A stretch of 16,639 nt of DNA from positions 1 to 16,639 of the forward strand of contig CAKTXP010000034.1 of assembly GCA_934631055.1 (NCBI GenBank), in the 5' to 3' direction. The notes beneath the pieces were generated by a model. That model did not search any database. It saw nothing but the letters and a program-made list of their open reading frames with translations, and was not told the DNA's origin. Within the stretch, counting starts at the first letter, position 1; the number at the start of each line of letters is the position of its first letter. The DNA is from an uncultured Clostridia bacterium (GTDB lineage Bacteria; Bacillota; Clostridia; Christensenellales; Aristaeellaceae). The position numbers and the translations under genes were made by a program. Shown in pieces: positions 12,780-16,639 of the stretch.

Positions 12780-15700
12780 ATGGCTTTCGCACATCTTCAT
12801 CTGCACACCGAATACAGTCTCCTGGACGGCGCAAACCGCATCGGTCCCCTGCTGGATCGCATCAAAGAACTGGGCATGGACGCTTGCGCCATCACGGATC
12901 ACGGCGTCATGTACGGCGTCGTGGATTTCTACACCGAGGCGAAAAAGCGCGGCATCCATCCCGTCATCGGATGCGAGATCTACGTCTGCAACGACATGGA
13001 CGACCGCAGCGCCGCCAACGGCATGCGCGCGATGAACCACCTCATCCTGCTCTGCGAAACGCAGGAAGGCTATCAGAATCTGACCAAGCTGGTCAGCGAG
13101 GGCTGGACGCGCGGCTTTTACTATCGCCCGCGTGTGGACATGGCGACGCTCCGGAAATACGCCAAAGGTTTAATCGCGTCGAGCGCCTGCTTATCCGGCA
13201 AGCTGGACAAGCTGCTGCTGGACGGCAATTTTGAAGCCGCCTGCGCCCATGCCCGCGAGATGGAAAGCATTTTCGGCAAGGGCAACTACTTTGTCGAAAT
13301 TATGGATCACAACATCGAGGACGAAAAGCGCGTCGTTCCCCTTCTGGTGCAGGTCAGCCGCGAGACCGGCATCCCGCTCATCGCGACAAACGACTGCCAC
13401 TATCTGACCCGCGAGGACGCGGACGCGCAGGAAGTCCTCATGTGCATCCAGACCGGCAAAACGCTCGACGACGCCAACCGCATGCGCATGGAAACCCGCG
13501 AGCTATACGTCAAGAGCGAGGAAGAGATGCGGCGCGTATTCCCCGAATACGCCGAGGCCATCGAGCGTACGGAGGAAATCGCCAAGCGCTGTCACGTCGA
13601 TTTTGTGTTCGGCGAAACAAAGCTCCCCCGCTTCCCCACGGAGGCGGGCGAGACGAGCGAGCAGATGTTCCGCCGTCTCTGCGAAAAGGGGCTTGCCGAG
13701 CGCTATCAGCCCATCACGCAGGAAGCGCGTGACCGCATGGAATACGAGATCGGCGTTATCTCGAAGATGGGCTACGTCGATTACTTCCTCATCGTCTGGG
13801 ACTTCATCAATTACGCGCGCAGTCAGGGCATCGTCGTCGGGCCGGGGCGCGGCTCAGGCGCCGGCTCCATCGTCGCCTACTGCATGTATATCACCCAGCT
13901 CGACCCCCTGCGTTACAGCCTGCTGTTCGAGCGATTCCTCAATCCGGAACGCGTATCCATGCCGGATATCGACGTCGATTTCTGTTACGAGCGCCGTCAG
14001 GAGGTCATCGACTACGTTGCCCGCCGCTACGGCGCGGATCACGTCAGCCAGATCATCACGTTCGGAACGATGAGCGCCCGCGCCGTCGTCCGCGATGTCG
14101 GGCGCGTGCTGGGTTATCCGTATGCCGAGGTGGACGCGGTATCCAAGTCCATCCCGTTCGAGCTAAATATGACGCTTGCCCGCGCGCTTGAGATATCGCC
14201 CGAACTGAGAAAGAACTATCAGGAGGATTCGCGCGTCAAGCGGCTCATCGACACGAGCCGCGCGCTCGAAGGTCTGCCCCGCCATGCTTCCACGCACGCG
14301 GCAGGCGTCCTCATCACCGATAAGCCTGTCACAGATTACGTCCCGCTCCAGCGGAACGACGAGGTCATCACCACGCAGTTCCCGATGGGAACCATCGAAA
14401 AGCTCGGCCTGCTCAAGATGGATTTCCTCGGTCTGCGCACCTTGACGGTCATCCGCGACGCGCTCGACCTGATGCGCGACGCAGGCGTAGATATGAAAGC
14501 CGAAGACATTCCTCTGGACGACAAGGCGGTCTACGACATGATCTCCGATGGCGAAACGGACGGCGTGTTCCAGCTCGAATCCGGCGGCATGCGCAGCTTC
14601 CTGTCCAACATGAAGCCGCAGAATTTTGAAGATATCATCGCCGCCATTTCGCTCTACCGCCCCGGCCCGATGGACTCCATCCCCCGCTATATCGAGGGCA
14701 AAAACAATCCGGAATCCATACACTATCTGCATCCCAAGCTCAAGCCTATCCTCGACGTCACCTATGGCTGCATGGTCTATCAGGAGCAGGTCATGCAGAT
14801 CGTCCGCGACCTTGCGGGCTATTCCTACGGGCGAAGCGACCTTGTCCGCCGCGCAATGGCGAAAAAGAAGCACGACGTCATGGCGAAGGAACGCGAGATC
14901 TTTATCAACGGTTTGGAAGAGGACGGCAAGATCGTCGTTCCGGGCTGCGTCCGCAACGGCGTCAGCGCGGAGATTGCCAGCCAGCTGTTCGATGAAATGA
15001 CCGCTTTCGCTTCCTACGCGTTCAATAAATCCCACGCGGCGGCTTACGGCGTGGTCGCTGTGCGCACGGGCTGGCTCAAGCGCCATTACCCCGTTCAGTT
15101 CTTCGCCGCGCTGCTCAATTCCGTATCCTCGGACAGCGGCAAAGTCGCGGAATACTCGCAGTATTGCCGCAAGCACGACATTCCCCTGCTTCCGCCGGAT
15201 ATCAACCAGAGCGTTCGCAAATTCTCCGTCGGCAAAAACGCGCAGGGCGTCAGCGGCATCCGCTTCGGTCTGGGCGCAATCAAATCATGCGGCGACAAAG
15301 CCATCGACTCCATCATCGAGCAGCGGCGCAAGGGCGGCGCATATAAGGATATCTTTGATTTCTGCCAGCGGATGGACACCGAGCAGGTCAACAAGCGCGT
15401 CGTCGAATCGCTCATCCTCTCCGGAGCGATGGACTGCACCGGTGCAAAGCGCACGCAGCTCATGGCGGTCTACGAAAGCGCGCTGGACGGCGCGAACCAG
15501 AGCCGCCGCAACAATGTCCGCGGTCAGATTTCCCTCTTTGGCGACGGCATGCTTGAAGATGTGACGCCCACCCTGCCGGATATTCCGGAATACAATCTGC
15601 GGACGATGCTCAGCCTTGAGAAGAATGTAACCGGTCTATATATCTCCGGTCATCCGCTGGGCGACTATACGAAATCGCTTGCCGCGCTCTCCATGAATAC

Positions 15701-16286
15701 ATCCCGTCTGGCAGAGCTGATGGAAGCGCCCGACCACGGGCTTGCTTCCGATGGTCAGCGCGTGCGCATGGGCGGCATGCTGACGGAGGTTCGACAGAAA
15801 GCGACCAAAGCGGGCAACCTGATGGGCTTTGCCACGCTCGAGGACCTGACGGGAACCATTGAAGCGCTGGTTTTCCCGAAGGTTCTCGAACGCGTCAGCA
15901 CGGAACTGACGCCGGATACCGCGGTCATCCTCGGCGGCAGGCTTTCCATCCGCGAAGAAGAAGAGCCAAAGCTGCTGCTGGACACGGTCGAGCCGCTCTA
16001 CACAGACGCCGAACTTGCGCAGATGGAAGCGCAGGGTACAATTTCCCCCGCGACAAAGCAGGTTCTTCCGGGAAAGACGCTCTATCTGCGTCTCCCCAGC
16101 GACAGCGCCATTTCGATGATTACGCCGGTTTTACAGCGTTCTCCGGGGTCTATCGCGGTCGTACTCTACATTGAAAGCACGGGCGCAAAGCTTCGCGCGC
16201 CGGAGAAGCTCTTCATCACGCCGGTTCAATCGCTGATTGACGAATTAAGCGGCATGCTGGGTCACAAGAATGTAGTCTTGAAGTAA
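12780..16286 (+). CDS. dnaE: DNA polymerase III alpha subunit, DnaE type
   Basis: 1168 residues, the length of DnaE1-type enzymes. ATG 12780 follows AAGGAG with 9-nt spacing; an open frame to 12717 begins inside repeat copy C and is rejected. Order: PHP domain (1 to about 210); polymerase palm with PGRGSGAGSIVAYC, catalytic Asp396 and Asp398 (PDIDVDF) and third Asp548 (KMDFLGLRTLTVI); fingers with YRPGPMDSIP and YGCMVYQEQVM; a helix-hairpin-helix region; an OB fold from about 995 (VRMGGMLTEV). All nine PHP metal ligands known from proofreading DnaE1 enzymes are kept (His7, His9, Asp16, His41, Glu66, His87, Cys137, Asp205, His207), so an intrinsic 3'-5' exonuclease is likely. In Firmicutes DnaE usually works with PolC. 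Confidence 0.98.
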   Translation: MAFAHLHLHTEYSLLDGANRIGPLLDRIKELGMDACAITDHGVMYGVVDFYTEAKKRGIHPVIGCEIYVCNDMDDRSAANGMRAMNHLILLCETQEGYQNLTKLVSEGWTRGFYYRPRVDMATLRKYAKGLIASSACLSGKLDKLLLDGNFEAACAHAREMESIFGKGNYFVEIMDHNIEDEKRVVPLLVQVSRETGIPLIATNDCHYLTREDADAQEVLMCIQTGKTLDDANRMRMETRELYVKSEEEMRRVFPEYAEAIERTEEIAKRCHVDFVFGETKLPRFPTEAGETSEQMFRRLCEKGLAERYQPITQEARDRMEYEIGVISKMGYVDYFLIVWDFINYARSQGIVVGPGRGSGAGSIVAYCMYITQLDPLRYSLLFERFLNPERVSMPDIDVDFCYERRQEVIDYVARRYGADHVSQIITFGTMSARAVVRDVGRVLGYPYAEVDAVSKSIPFELNMTLARALEISPELRKNYQEDSRVKRLIDTSRALEGLPRHASTHAAGVLITDKPVTDYVPLQRNDEVITTQFPMGTIEKLGLLKMDFLGLRTLTVIRDALDLMRDAGVDMKAEDIPLDDKAVYDMISDGETDGVFQLESGGMRSFLSNMKPQNFEDIIAAISLYRPGPMDSIPRYIEGKNNPESIHYLHPKLKPILDVTYGCMVYQEQVMQIVRDLAGYSYGRSDLVRRAMAKKKHDVMAKEREIFINGLEEDGKIVVPGCVRNGVSAEIASQLFDEMTAFASYAFNKSHAAAYGVVAVRTGWLKRHYPVQFFAALLNSVSSDSGKVAEYSQYCRKHDIPLLPPDINQSVRKFSVGKNAQGVSGIRFGLGAIKSCGDKAIDSIIEQRRKGGAYKDIFDFCQRMDTEQVNKRVVESLILSGAMDCTGAKRTQLMAVYESALDGANQSRRNNVRGQISLFGDGMLEDVTPTLPDIPEYNLRTMLSLEKNVTGLYISGHPLGDYTKSLAALSMNTSRLAELMEAPDHGLASDGQRVRMGGMLTEVRQKATKAGNLMGFATLEDLTGTIEALVFPKVLERVSTELTPDTAVILGGRLSIREEEEPKLLLDTVEPLYTDAELAQMEAQGTISPATKQVLPGKTLYLRLPSDSAISMITPVLQRSPGSIAVVLYIESTGAKLRAPEKLFITPVQSLIDELSGMLGHKNVVLK

Positions 16287-16288
16287 AG

Positions 16289-16558
16289 GGGAACGTTGGG
16301 GGGGACGTTGGGGCTGCTCGCCCCAAACCCTCGGCAGGAACCTGAGGTTCCTGCACTTCCCACATCTGATTGCTCCGCAATCAGGGAGAATAAAATAAAA
16401 ATGGCTTGTTGAGCAGAGAAACTCACCAAGCCATTTTCTATATGTGTGAAAACAGATTTCTTTCAGCTATCGCGAAGCGATAGCGTAGTGGGGGTGCAGG
16501 GGAATCATTCCCCTGCTGGGGTTTGGGGCAAAGCCCCAACGTCCCCCCCAACGTTCCC
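16289..16558. repeat. Hairpin-rich dispersed repeat, copy D, with perfect 26-bp inverted ends
   Basis: The first 26 bases (16289-16314) and last 26 (16533-16558) are exact inverted copies. Each contains two tandem versions of the family end motif (GGGAACGTTG then GGGGACGTTGGGGC). Inside: TTGGGGC/GCCCCAA (16308-16314, 16320-16326); GCAGGAACC/GGTTCCTGC (16334-16342, 16346-16354); CTGATTGC/GCAATCAG (16366-16373, 16377-16384); a terminator (16398-16437); GCTATCGC/GCGATAGC near 16466-16484; GCAGGGGAA/TTCCCCTGC near 16496-16516; and a terminal TTGGGGC/GCCCCAA. It starts 3 bp after the dnaE stop codon and fills the gap to the convergent gene on the right. Confidence 0.88.
16398..16437. terminator. 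Bidirectional terminator inside repeat copy D
   Basis: An 11-bp stem (AAAATGGCTTG 16398-16408, CAAGCCATTTT 16427-16437) has A and T tracts on both sides and an inner GAG/CTC pairing. It probably ends dnaE transcription and that of the convergent gene at the right edge. Confidence 0.85.
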
Positions 16559-16568
16559 ATCGCCCCGC

Positions 16569-16639
16569 TCACTCGTACGTCAGTACCGGAACGTCCTTTT
16601 CAAGTCTCGTGACGTTGATGACGTAGTCCCGTACAAAAC
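16569..16639 (-). CDS. Unidentified protein, last 22 codons (partial)
   Basis: On the minus strand one frame reads FVRDYVINVTRLEKDVPVLT then YE and TGA at 16571-16569. The alternating hydrophobic pattern suggests two strands and looks like real protein. It converges on dnaE, with repeat copy D between. The family cannot be told from so few residues. Confidence 0.5.
   Translation of the reverse strand, partial: FVRDYVINVTRLEKDVPVLTYE

Overview
The window looks like a chromosomal segment of a GC-rich Clostridia-type Firmicute, perhaps a gut lineage such as Christensenellales; that rank is a guess. The signs are strong AGGAG ribosome binding sites, sigma-A promoters, type III pantothenate kinase, a stand-alone ECF-transporter S component, a CdaR/PucR regulator and an MsmK-type ATPase. 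All coding calls are by motif reading, with no database search.

Layout. 1-143 is the 3' end of a tyrosine recombinase, followed by a terminator and then tRNA-Arg(CCG) on the minus strand, with the tRNA 3' end facing the recombinase. This is the classic arrangement of a mobile element integrated in a tRNA gene, with the element lying mostly left of the window. A decayed transposase fragment lies at 533-759. Next come a secreted protein (minus) and, divergently, a type I asparaginase (plus). The minus-strand block 2793-8225 reads, in transcription order, MsmK-like ABC ATPase, PucR-type regulator, S41 C-terminal processing protease, endonuclease IV, and ketopantoate reductase family protein; the last three are tightly coupled. 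A second minus-strand block, 8743-11624, reads ECF S component, CoaX and homoserine dehydrogenase. Divergent from it on the plus strand are a membrane-anchored or lipidated small protein and dnaE. The right edge holds the last 22 codons of an unidentified minus-strand gene.

Gene cooperation. The S component and CoaX plausibly form a vitamin B5 uptake and phosphorylation pair, with a PanE-family reductase elsewhere in the window. The other genes are housekeeping or isolated metabolic functions.

Most unusual feature. Four copies of a modular, hairpin-rich intergenic repeat (2530-2743, 10032-10184, 12513-12740, 16289-16558) share GGAACGTTGGGG-type inverted ends and covarying small hairpins. All lie just 3' of genes. 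One splits the coaX-hom operon, one fills the space in front of dnaE, and one has perfect 26-bp terminal inverted repeats around an intrinsic terminator. A 24-bp palindrome over the promoter of the S component gene is the best operator candidate.
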